Shown here one piece after another: positions 21,950 to 35,100 of a stretch of DNA of 64,000 bases (position 1 is its first letter; each line of letters opens with the position of its first letter). Under the pieces are notes generated by a model. The model was not told the origin of the DNA. It saw only the letters and a program-made list of their open reading frames with translations, and did not search any database. A program made the translations under genes and the position numbers. Origin of the DNA: Antedon mediterranea (taxonomy: Eukaryota > Echinodermata > Crinoidea > Comatulida > Antedonidae); NCBI RefSeq assembly GCF_964355755.1, contig NC_092671.1, positions 8,815,001 through 8,879,000 of the forward strand, in the 5' to 3' direction.

Positions 21950-22884
21950 TATTTTGGACGCGCGCCCTCATTAAATGTGGATCTACAAACTGTGTTGCAA
22001 GTTCACACGGTTAAGTCAATAAACTTGCTAATAATATAGCAAATATAAACAGTCGCTAATATTTCCTGTACAATCTCACTTTAAAGTAAATATTTTACCC
22101 TTAAAATCTTTACTTTCAATAAACATAGCTTGCCATTGTAGGCATGAAAAGTGTATTTATAATCTATAACAACTTCGGAGCGGGTTTTAAAAAATTATTT
22201 AATAGCGAACGTATATTTTAAAAGAGACAGATCGGTTTTGGTAAATCTATATACAAATTGAATATATATACGCGATGGGGAGGGGAAGTTAGGATCGAAT
22301 CTTGAGAAGGAGACGGAGGTGGTATAAAAAGGTATTATCAAACGCCGGTTTGCGCACTGTAAAATACTGTAGCATATAGGCTATAAGTAAAAAGTAAAAA
22401 TAGTGTATTTTCCGTTATTTTGTCCGAATTCCCCGAATCCCCTCCATAGCCTAACGAAATCAAACATAGAGGCTTAAGAGATGCGACACCGGTACTACAA
22501 GAAATGTTGATATAAATCCAGAATTTTAATTTTATATAAACGAAGGAACTTGGGTTATGCCTATATTAATTCAGTGTTTTTGATGTGAATTAAAGTTAAA
22601 ATAATATGGCTAAATATCCTGTAATCAAATACATTAAAATATAAATCTGTGTAATCTATCTGATAGTATGCCTATATTATAGAAATAAAAATATAGCTTT
22701 TATTTTTTTATGGGCAGATCACCAATATAAAGTAATTTAATTGTAATTATTTATTGTGACAGTCAGACAGGTGACACGTCGTTAAAAATCACCGCAACTA
22801 ATTCATAGACAAGATACGTACAAATAGATAGGTACTTGATGGTGTATAGTAGAACGACAAGTGACCCATTCTGCGAAAACTTAG

Positions 22885-23119
22885 TACGCTTACTTACTAG
22901 CTACACTGAACTTGTTGAGTCTGTTCAATACCGGAAGTTTGGGCTGAAGCGGCGCTATTCAAAGATTTCCTTTCTAAACCGCGCGACAACTTGAGCTGAA
23001 TCCTTCTCATTCCCAAAATAACAGCCAACTGAGGAGTACTACGCTGCGTCTGCTGCTGGAGATCAGCTGTTCGTTCTTTCTGGAGGTTTCCTTCCAAAAT
23101 GCATAGACACCGATCAAAT
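22885..23119 (+). promoter_or_regulatory. Probable 5' leader/promoter-proximal region of the collagen gene
   Basis: More GC-rich than both sides and directly upstream of the signal-peptide ATG at 23120. The 93-codon frame on the opposite strand (22897-23178) has no recognisable family and is best seen as a shadow. Transcription start is unknown. Confidence 0.3.
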
Positions 23120-23130
23120 ATGTGGTTGAG
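23120..23130 (+). CDS. COL18A1: Multiplexin exon 1 (start codon)
   Basis: An 11-base coding segment, MWL plus two bases, before donor GAG/GTAATG. Joined to exon 2 it makes a classic signal peptide, which is the main support for this start. Confidence 0.6.
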
Positions 23131-26100
23131 GTAATGTATATTATGTTGGTGTATGAATTTGTCGTTTTTTGTGATCATTTAATTGATATTTATTTGACGT
23201 TTGTTGATTAATAATAAATATTTTGCAGAATCGTGACTCTCATCACTTTAACGTGTACTGTTGTTGATATATCATATGGTCAAAATGAAGTACAGGTGTC
23301 ACAAGGTATGTACATTTTATTCTGATAAAAAAAAAGTCTGTTTCATATAAGACATTTAATATAATGATTGCAAATGCCATTACTTTTGTTGATTGAATGT
23401 ACTATGGTAGTAACTAAGTATAGTAAGTAAGTAAGTACCGGTAAGTAAAGTATTTTATCAAAGGCGGAGAGCTAATGGAAGATGTTGTAGGTGTCATCAT
23501 CCCTAATTATAGTGCATGTGGTTTTGGTTGACATTGTGGAGGTTTCAGTGCATCCATGGAGGTGTCATAAATTTTTTTAGTCCTTATGCCCAGGGGCATA
23601 ATGTAACCCTGATATAAGAATGCAAGATAAGGGAATTATGCTTAATTCCAAAGATAACTTTCTGTGTGTCTTATCCTTGATCAGACAGGATACTAATTTA
23701 TAATTAATTGGAACCTACTTGAATGTCATTAACCTATACTTCAAGTTGGGCAAAGGTATTGGTTGGTGGGGACAAGGATACTTGAAGATGGACTCTCCAT
23801 TACCTGGCCCTGGTGTTCCTATATAATGGGGTGGAGGTATTTATAGGGCCAGGACAAGGGTGAAGATAGCCTCTCCATTACCTGGCCCTGGTGTTCCTAC
23901 AGTATTTATACCAGTGGAGGTATTGGTTGGTGGGGACAAGGATAGGTGAAGATGGACTCTCCATTACCTGGCCCTGGTGTTCCTATATAATGGGGTGGAG
24001 GTATTGATAGGGCCAGGACAAGGGTGAAGATAGCCTCTCCATTAACTGGCCCTGGTGTTCCTACAGTATTTATACCAGTGGAGGTATTGGTTGGTGGGGA
24101 CAAGGATAGGTGAAGATGGACTCTCCATTACCTGGCCCTGGTGTTCCTATATAATGGGGTGGAGGTATCGATGGGGCCGGAACAAGGGCGAAGATAGACT
24201 CTCCATTACCTGCCCCTGGTGTTCCTATATAATAGGGTGGAGGTATTGATAGAGCCAGGACAAGGGTGAAGATAGCCTCTCCATTACCTGGCCCTGGTGT
24301 TCCTATATAATGGGGTGGAGGTATTGATGGGGCCGGAACAAGGGTGAAGATAGCCTCTCCATTACCTGGCCCTGGTGTTCCTATATAATGGGGTGGAGGT
24401 ATCGATGGGGCCGGAACAAGGGTGAAGATGGACTCTCCATTACCTGGCCCTGGTGTTCCTATATAATAGGGTGGAGGTATTGATAGAGCCAGGACAAGGG
24501 TGAAGATAGCCTCTCCATTACCTGGCCCTGGTGTTCCTATATAATGGGGTGGAGGTATTGATGGGGCCGGAACAAGGGTGAAGATAGCCTCTCCATTACC
24601 TGGCCCTGGTGTTCCTATATAATAGGGTGGAGGTATTGATAGAGCCAGGACAAGGGTGAAGATAGCCTCTCCATTACCTGGCCCTGGTGTTCCTATATAA
24701 TGGGGTGGAGGTATTGATGGGGCCGGAACAAGGGTGAAGATAGCCTCTCCATTACCTGGCCCTGGTGTTCCTATATAATGGGGTGGAGGTATCGATGGGG
24801 CCGGAACAAGGGTGAAGATGGACTCTCCATTACCTGGCCCTGGTGTTCCTATATAATGGGGTGGAGGTATTGATAGGGCCAGGACAAGGGTGAAGATAGC
24901 CTCTCCATTACCTGGCCCTGGTGTTCCTATATAATGGGGTGGAGGTATCGATGGGGCCGGAACAAGGGTGAAGATAGCCTCTCCATTACCTGGCCCTGGT
25001 GTTCCTATATAATGGGGTGGAGGTATCGATGGGGCCGGGACAAGGGTGAAGATGGACTCTCCATTACTTGCCCCTGGTGTTCCTATATAATGGGGTGGAG
25101 GTATCGATGGGGCCGGGACTAGGGTGAAGATGGACTCTCCATTACTTGCCCCTGGTGTTCCTATATAATGGGGTGGAGGTATCGATGGGGCCGGGACTAG
25201 GGTGAAGATGGACTATCCATTACTTGCCCCTGGTGTTCCTATATATTGGGTAAATGTATTGGTGGGGCCAAGGGTGATAATGGATTCCTGTGACCTGGTG
25301 TTCCAACTTTGTGCTGACAAAGGTTGAATGGTAATGCCCTGGAGTTCCTATATTACTCTTCTCAACGGGGTGCCCTCGGCCAATTTCCCCCACTATCGAC
25401 TCCATTGTATTGGTGGGGACTAGTTTGTGATAAACTTCCTGACCTAGTGTTTCTATACTGTACATTTGGTGGAGGTAGGACTTGAGGTAAAGTTGTAAGG
25501 GGCAAAGATACCACAAACTAAAATCGTATACATCCTCTACACTAACTTAACACTGAGAGGGAGTGGTACCAATTTCACAGTTATACTGAAAACCAATAGG
25601 GCCTAATTAAACAGCTTGCTGGTACAGTATTCACATAGGGAGGATAAGTAGTACCATCCCTAAAAGGAGACATATTCATGGACAGATCCATGATTTATTT
25701 ATGGGGGATGCTGACATAATTAATAATAGTCTTTTCAAAAGAAAGATCAGAAGTACAGTTTATGCCATTTTGTCTGTCGTGTGTGACCCAACATGCTACT
25801 TTCTGGATCTCCCCTGACCTTTAAGATCCAACAAAGTGTCCCTTAAAAGGGTGTTCCTTAATAGGAATTGACCAATTTCCCCTCATTCGTTTCCCCTAAT
25901 AGAAGGATTCAACTGTATAATAAAAGGATTATTCAAAATTGATGTTTATTAATGGATTTACACACCACCCACAATGTATCAAATTCATTGTTAATTCAAT
26001 TTTGTATTCTGAATTTTCAAGGCTACTGTACATGATATCTATAATGTAATAGTCTGGTCCTTGACTTTCCAACTGCGAAAGTACATTTCAAATATTTGTT

Positions 26101-29100
26101 GTCTATCTGCAATAGTATATTTCATATTCATATACTAGTTTACAACCTAAATAAATAAATTGAGTATTGATGTTCCATTTTTGTGACTTTCAATATCTTT
26201 ATAAACATAGTCGAAAAATTAATTTTATGCTAGTAGTAGTAGTAAATGTTAAGACTTCTTTCAGTTGTGATGTATTTGTGATATCCTGGCGACAAGACGA
26301 GAGACTAAATGGCCTTGTCATAATTTTGTTTACTGCAAATTGGGAAATCCTAAAATTAATTTGTGAGACAAATCGGAATCTTTTAGCCAATTAACGTGAT
26401 ATTCATGTAACTTTGGTGTGAGTCAAAGTACTACTGTATATAGATATTAGTTAGTGACTTCAGTAGAAATAAAAGTTTTTATCAGAGGGGACACCTTAAT
26501 TAGGGGTATCCCCTGAAAACTTAATTGTCCCTCATTCCTCTGAAACTCTTTCTAGTATTAATAATCATAATGAGTTATAAAAATGGCACTATATACGTAG
26601 TTTATAATAATATCAATTTTTTTAACACGCCAATCAGAATCACTATTGAGTTTTAAAACCATAAAAATATATATTCCAGGGTGAATGAATGTAAATGAAT
26701 ACAAATGGAAAAGAAATTTTTCTTCTTTTTTTTTTATCCAATACAACCTGTAGATCGAAAGTACAAAAAATGGTACTTACACTCAACTTTTCTCTTCTAT
26801 AATATCGGAATCCAAATGAAATTTTTTAAAGATTGAATACAAGTAACAATTGTAAACTAATTGGTGTACCAAATTAACAGGGTATTAAATAAATGTGTAG
26901 TTAATTATTGATTGTAAACAGAACTGTAATTACTTTACACCATAGTAATAATAGTTCTTAACATTCTTATTATTTGAATTTTACACTTAGCTTAATAAAT
27001 AAATAATGTAAATTGTGCCTCCTTCATGATATTGATTTATTCATTTTAAAGATGAAAAAAAAGAAGAAAAAATTGTATGTACCTTACTTCTCGTTATGAA
27101 TTAAACATTTTAATGGGAACTGTGTCCATTTTTTAATAAAATTTATACGATTTACAGCGCAGTACTTTAAACCAAATCACAAATATTAAAGTTTTCTGAC
27201 TATCAAGTTAGTACATGCCTGCATACAGTGTAGGATAATTTGTTGTAATGTATTTCTTCCTTTTAAATTAGATTAACTTATAACTTCTAAGAAAAGTCAA
27301 ATGTCTGTTTTATATTCAGTATATAAAGATTCTAATTTCTACTGAGACAGTACGATTAATGGTTTATTATTTCTTTAAATTTTTTATCTTTTAAAAGTTT
27401 GGACCAGTATTTTAAAACCGATATAAATTGACCAATAAAAATTACCAGCTGTTTGTTACTGCTTTTGGAACAAAAATTGGGTTATAAATACTGTACCTTA
27501 TTTTGAACAACTGCATTGTGTGTACATTAAATTCTGCTTTAAGCGTGGAAATCACTGTATAGTATTAGTAGCAACAAAAATGTGTTTTAGAGTGTGTAAG
27601 AATAATTATTCAGAGAAATATGATCTCATTACAGAAGAGGTATCAACTAAGAAAAAGTATCGTGTTTACCCTATCCTACTGAATAATCAAGTTATTTGTT
27701 TTATTGTAATGAATTGAAAAATTCAAAAAGTTTCCTTTAAGTCTATGTCAAATACAAACCAGATCAAAGCCATTAAAATTGAATCTTGTTCCCGGTCGGT
27801 TCAAAAACCTCATCCCCTACAACTGGGTTTAAGTTGCCTCAAGATTATTTGAAAAATGTCCCAAGACAGTTTCTGGTACATGATGGCATGGAAGTTGTCC
27901 TGTTATTTATTCCGCAAGGCATTCACACTAGATCCTTATCTAAAGGCATATACAGTAGTGTTGGGAACATCCCCAGGATATAGAAATTATAAATTTAGTT
28001 TCTCGATATCCAGCTTCTTAGCTGCGTAAGATACTTGTCTTTTTCTACAGTAAGTTATAGGATATACTTATTAACTCAATTCTAACCTAATGTTGTTATT
28101 ACATTTTTATTCCTCTGTAATTTTTGAAACCATTTTATTTTTAAATATTTAAATTGTTTTATACAGAATTTTGCTGTATTTTGAAAGAAATGAATTGCAA
28201 ACAAATCATTTTCACTCAATTTTTATTGACCATATTAATAATCAACAGTTTAAAAATTTGGTCAGAATACAGTAGATTGAAATGTTGAAATTCTCAAATT
28301 TATTCTCAAAAATTAATTTTGACGATATATTTAAAAAAACTTAAGTTTCCTACTACTGTATATACCGTAGTGTTTTTGAATAATATGTACCATGAAATAT
28401 TAATTTTTAAAAATTATTTGTAGATGTTGACAGTATCATTTATATAGTCAAAGTACTGTCAACGACGTCAGATTTGTCAAATATTTGGAGAATAAACTAG
28501 ACAAAACAGAACCCCCTGTGATCTTCCAGGTGTTTTTTTGTAGAGGATCATACCACAACAAATGCTTAATTGTTTTAACGATACTAATACCACTGAAACC
28601 AAATTAAAAAGTTGTTTACTTGTTTTAGACAGTAATGGCCTATAAATGTAGGTTAATATATTCATACATTTGTAATTACTATATGAGTGGCACAATGTAA
28701 TGTTTTATAAAAGATATTAACTGCCCCCATACCCCCCAAAAAAGTTGTTTACTTGTTTTAGACAGTAATGGCCTATAAATGTAGGTTAATATATTCATAA
28801 ATTAGTAATTACTATATGAGTGGCACAATGCAATCTTTTATAAAAGATATTAACCGCCCCCCCCCCCCCCCTACCCCAAAAAAAAAACCATTTACAGAAA
28901 ATGTCTGCGGTTCAAAGTGCGATGTCATATTGACTGCACATGATGCTGTAAAAGCAACAAGCTGGTTTCGTTGGCGCAGTATCGTTTGGTAATTGAATCC
29001 CTATTTCATTGACTGGTGAACCCTTTCTCATGCTGAGGTCTCATTACAGTTCGTTGGGTCTTGTGCTGCTGTATGACTTCCAGACAAACTTGTTTTTCAA

Positions 29101-32100
29101 TATTTCAAATCTTTTACAAAATTGCATTTTTTTCTTCAATATCTCAAACTATAAAATATTGACTCTGGTAAATGCCAACCCTCTTTTTCACTCTCTCTTT
29201 TTCACTCTCTCTTTTCGAAGCATAATTCAGCACACAAACATAGAATATAACATTTTAAATATAAATCTTAAATTTGTGATTTTAATTTATTCAGATATTC
29301 TTAGCCGAGCCATTCACACTAGACTAGGTACTGCTTTGTGAGAGCAACATACCTGTGCTATCAAATACATGATGAGCAAATAATATCTTGTTTGTCTAGT
29401 ATGATAGTGGACAAGTATGAAGAGTTCAAAGTTTATAATATGAGATTTGACAGTATTTTATACCTCTATAAAAATACATTCCATAAAATTATCAATTTTT
29501 CATCAGGTTTAAATTAACATTAAAACGCCCTTGAGATTTTGTAGTTCTGCAAAATTAGTAGTCTGCCTAAGGGTTATTCACACTATACAGTACAGAGAGA
29601 TTACAGTACCTATTTTATGAGGACTTGCGAGCAACCTTCTTCAAGAGACAAGAATCCATGATATTCATTATTTTTAAGAAATAAAAAGACTCGGTGAAAC
29701 TGTCAAATGCATTAAAGAGAAATATGCAAAATGAAAATACTTCTAAAACAAATTACAGTACTCTACTATCATATCTGACATAAGATTATTTTTGTAGTCA
29801 TTGACTTTCAATAAGTCACTTTTTTCCCAATTTTCTCAAGTGTGACTAATAAACCTTTTCTTTATTTTATACCTGATTCTGCTTTTGTTATTCTGTGGAA
29901 AAGTGGATTTAGTGTATAATAGTGGAATAATACCACAGTGTATTTTAAACACAACACAGATATTTAGATGTATGATCTGAGAACTATAATACCTGTGAAA
30001 GAGTATTGATGTTTGTGATTGATAATAATTGATGTGTGTGAATGCAGTTAGTGTTTCAAAAAGTTGTCCTTGTGTCACGCCCAGATTGAAGTTAACTATA
30101 TGGCTACTGAAGATCGCAATTAAAAGTATACAGATATATAATATTAGCAACTGAATGTATTTATTTCTTTGTCCGCCGGTCACTTCTTCGTGGACTTGTT
30201 CACTACCAATTACAATCCAATCATACATAAACAATCATGTGTATACTCGGCTTGGTTTACTACAAAATGGTGGTCAGACAGTTACGTATTGGTACCAACT
30301 TCAGCCCAACGGGCAGCAAATGGTCAATCTGTATTATTGCTGAGGTGCGACACCTCCCTTCTCTACAAGGTTCATGTGAGGTGTAATTACTACATTCCTC
30401 CGCAATTCTTTTATACGGTAATACACCTGACTAGTTCTATGCAAATTACCCTTTGCGTTTAACTTTAAATACCAGTCACTTTTGACTGTGACACCTTGCA
30501 TGTTATATTTATTTGTAAAGTAAGAAACGATCATGTTTTTGCATATTAAACAATTCTGTTTTTGCATACCATACATACAATATCAAATCTTTATTTTACT
30601 TTTTTCTTGATTTCACCTTATTTATAGAGGGTGACCCTAAACAGTTCTATGACAGTGGCGGTGTGCATATTAGTACATCTCGTCTCAAAAGATGTACTAG
30701 GCACATATGGCACATGAGCCATATGTGTACACTGGACCTAGTCCTTATTCGATAGTACCACCAGAACCACCGAGTGAGTGAGGCCTGAACCCTTGCCGAT
30801 GTTATTATGGCAAGGTATTACTGCTACACTGTCTTAACCACTTGGCCACTGACCCACTCTTGAATACAATACAGGTAGCCTGAATTAAATGTTAATAACA
30901 TTAATAAATGAGGGAAAATACAGAGAGCAACAAGGGGCATGCCATTAGACATTGCGCCAATATTGAAGATACATATAACGCAAAAGATTTTAATAGGGTA
31001 ATAGGCAATAGGCATAGTCAGTTGGTATATTCAGGACAATAACTTGAAAATTGTGGACATTTATTGTGAATATAAACAAACATACAAATATAAGAAATAA
31101 GATGTGTTTAATGATCCATTTTTAACAAACCAAAATATTTGAAATATAAACCAAATTAGTTAACGCGACAGACTTGCTGTGATTATACCAGATTAACTTA
31201 AGCGAACGTGCCCTTTATTTTGTTAAGTTCTTCCAAAGTTTGCATATCCTTGTAAACATGTAATGTATGTTATTTTGTATAAGTGGTGCGTTGAATTGAC
31301 ATGCACTTAATTGAAAGCACTTCTTCCGCCTAAAGTCATCGGCACCTTTCGCTTTTCCAGATTACAGGCCTCTCGGTTTGTTTGTATTCATCAATTACAT
31401 TGCTTCATTAAATCTTAAAGAGGATCTCTTCCATGACTCGGAATCACAATTTTGAAGCATCAGTACTTCACAAACAATGTTTATTTACCCGGTGATAGTT
31501 AATATGGGTTTTGGACTTTTGAACTTCAAAAGACACATAATCCTTATTATTAATTGAAATCTGAGCAATACTGCTTTCACACCTCATCTAAATAGTTTAA
31601 CAATGGGTGTGAAATATGCACAATGCGTCTTTTGTAGAATACGCCTTAAAAGATGCGCTGCAGTTGAAATCGTAGACTGCCGTTGGCCATATCAGACTGC
31701 AAGAATTAAAAAAATATCATTAGGGAACATTGTTTAATTTGCGGTTATTTGAATGAGAAACTTTATGGAGCTATTGATACCAATTGTGTTTTTGGATTCC
31801 AGAGGGTAATTACATTTAAAGTTTGTTGGTGGTCCCAATGTTTTGATATTGCTTGTACTAATAATGATTTATTGATAGAATTGCAATTAATCAAACAATT
31901 TGACATTTAGGTCTTGTGTAAGTGAATGATTACCCAAAGAAAAACAAACCATGTTTTAAAAATAAATGTGGTTTGAAACTTTACAGGATGTACAGTCTGT
32001 ACAGTGAACCTCTTCAATAATTTGAAAGTTTGAAGTGAAAAAGAATTTGGCAGATAAGATAGTATTTGCACTCTCTTAAATGTTCTTGAAACTTGGTAGA

Positions 32101-35100
32101 AATTATACCATGTCGTTGAATGGAAAATTTAGTATTAATAAAACATGTATTAGGCTATTGTATTGGTAGATATGGCATTTACAGGAGGATGCTATTTGTA
32201 GGAGTAAATCAATGGCTAGATACATACTATTTTTTACCTCAAAAGTACAAGTATTCTGATATTGTTTCTTTGATAATAGGAATTGTGTGAAGAACACAGA
32301 ATATGGTGTTTAATTTTAAAATGCCTCTTTTGTGACAATTTATTCTATTCAGTTTCAAACACAGACAAAGTATTGTCGCATCAAGATTTTCAAAGTGAAC
32401 TCCCAATCAAATTTCTGGTGAATTGATCATCAATTTTTACATTCCAACTAATGTTCTGTAGTACCAGCCAATGGCGATTTTCCGTGGAGATGTTACTATG
32501 CCAAGTGGGATTCACGCTTCAAATGGAATGTAAATTCTATGTAGTTTAAATACTAACAAATGTGAACTTGTGCAATCGTTACCATAGTTGTCCTTATAGT
32601 GATGTCAATCAAATTGCTCAAAAAATCCTCAATTGTTTTTGACCAGTTCCTGCCTGGATAATGATGAGCCATATAGCAGGAATCTGATTGAGCAATCAAT
32701 TAAAATAATAGCCAATTTATCACAGTCGTTTAAACATGTAATTGGTCCCATATTTTGGGTCATAAGTTTGAAGCTTTTGTGATTATGGGAAAGGCGTGGT
32801 ATTCATAGCTGTCCGTCATTATCAAGCTGGGCAAGTCTCTCAACTGCCATAGCTAGTCGCCTTAAAATAATTTATTTCAATGCAAAACAATTGTTGAATA
32901 AAAAGTAAATTAAAATGACTATTTCAATTTACAAGTATACCATCTAAAAACATGGATTATATTGCTATCAGCTAGCCAAAGTATGTAGTAGGAAATAAAA
33001 ATGTTGTTACTTTAGTACAGTAGTTTATAGACCTATTGTACAACCTTAAAATTTGATGATTAGCTTTAAGATATATCATTTTTTAACCCCAGGAACATGC
33101 CAAAAGTAGACAGTGTTTGTTATTTGTATAATAAACCTATTAAAAACACCGTCCTTATATATTTTTCCCATAAAGTTAATAATAGATAAGTAATTTGTTG
33201 TCGCTCCCCACTTTTGAAAGAAAAATTAAGGGTTTAAACTGTAATTGATTAAAATTTAATTCCAGAGTGTATATCAATTGATGAAAATAAACTTTCCCAT
33301 AGATAATTCAACAAATATGGCTTCACATAATTGTGAATCTCCTATACATACAAGTTCATTGTATTAAATTGTGTGTAATTCTGTTGAAGCAGAAAGCTGG
33401 GAAGTACTGTATATATCTCGGCCATTGAATCAAACAACAAAGAGATTGTATGGCTTTACAATGCTTATCAAATAGTAATACATTTCGGCAAATATTTTGC
33501 AGCAATCTTTTAACATTAACAGTGGTTAACTTCCAACAAATTTTTAGAATTGTTAATAGAAAAGAAAATGGATTTGTGCCTGGTTTTTACCTGGATAAAT
33601 CAACCAGCCATTTCTCCCCATAGAGAGAGAGAACAAATATTAAGTTTCCTCTATTAGTTGCTTTGTAACATACCTTTTTCCATTATTGGTATATTCTTTG
33701 AACTTTGGCTTCAGTTTATTTTTACACAGATTTATTTTCACTGTAATAATTGTATTACATCCCAATTTATAAATACACAAATAACTTTTTTTTGTAATCG
33801 TGTTGAATCAAGTAAATCCTTGTTTGAGCCATAGCTTCCTTCTCTTATTTATTAGTCATATCTAACTGTTTTTACTAAAAACCAACAAATTCCAAGCACG
33901 ATCAAAAGAGTTTACCTCCTTGCTGATTTGCTACTGAGTTGCTTTTTGGATCGGACCAAATTCCGACAGTGAAACAGGTGAGAGTATGAAAGACCAATGT
34001 AATCCATTAGTGATTATGAACTCCTAGAATTTTCTGTTGTGCAAGAGCCATAACAAGAATCAGTCAATTATGGGATGCTTTCATATAAAAATAAACTCTT
34101 TTATTTATGAAGAATGGAAACACCACAATTATACTTATAATACCAGAGATTATGGTTGAAAGTAGGTAAGTAAGAGTAATCCATTATGTAAAGTTTAAAC
34201 AAAATGGACAGTGCTTACGAACATAGTAAACATCTCGTCACCTTGCCCAATTTGCAAATCAAACTAATTGAATTTCTAAAGCTTTTTAATAATAGCTTTC
34301 AGACAGATCTCAAAATATCTACAGATATTTCAATAGAGGGCCTTTTATAAACAGAGGAAATTACCAGGTACTCTGTGATAGCCTTGGAAAACTTGTTTTA
34401 AAATCTGATTTACAAAGTATAAAGTTGCTATTGTGTAGCTTAACTGATGTTACTGTTGGAAGTATTAACCATTTATTAGTTCCTGTTTTTTTTTATTAGA
34501 ACCCTTTTACATCCTATTGAAGTGTAATGTTAGTGTTTTCATGAATAACTTGCTTAATATGGGCGGCCATTAGGGCCAAAATAGACAAACGTTGCCGTAC
34601 GAGCAATTTGTTTGGCTTATGGGAGCGGAATTGTTCTCACAGCAACGTTTGTCTATTTTGGCCCTAATGGCTGCCCATAGCTTAAGGAGCCCACACACAC
34701 TGAGTGATGGTATGGTGGAAATGTCTATATATTTAACCTTTTTTAACCTTGTTTGTTTGATTGTGTATTATTGGTTCTGTCAAAGGACAAAGTTAGTTTG
34801 ACTAATTATTGTCCAACAGGACTGCTTCTGAAGTACTGCCCATGCATTGAAATACTTGGGCATCTCAATTCTTATCAAGTGTCTACTTCAATAATACCAT
34901 CAGTTTACTACACCCTTCCCCACACCACAGTATACACCACAGTATACACCACAACTAACACCTTCAATTATTCAACCATCGTTGCCACCAGCATTATTTC
35001 AAATTGACAACTCTTACCACCATTTCCACCAATCTTCATCTCTATTAACAATGTCAACACTACCACTACAACAGTTGTATAGCTCATTCCAATGATCACT

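Larger units (their letters stand above)
19770..22884. other. Hox 3' UTR and intergenic DNA before the collagen gene
   Basis: AT-rich. Contains the presumed Hox 3' UTR, one intact MITE (21602-21949) and no recognisable further exon or second homeobox. Confidence 0.45.

Noticed and set aside
22323-22330. TATAAAAA as the TATA box of the collagen gene
   Set aside because: It is about 800 bases from the start codon in AT-rich DNA where such words are frequent by chance, with no initiator or transcript evidence.
23906-25122. Several 62-65-codon frames with Trp/Arg-rich repeats
   Set aside because: They arise from the 78-bp minisatellite, whose unit length is a multiple of three; no start, splice or family support.
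30781-30858. A functional tRNA gene
   Set aside because: The A and B boxes belong to a longer dispersed element also present at 41.3 kb; it is a tRNA-derived SINE.
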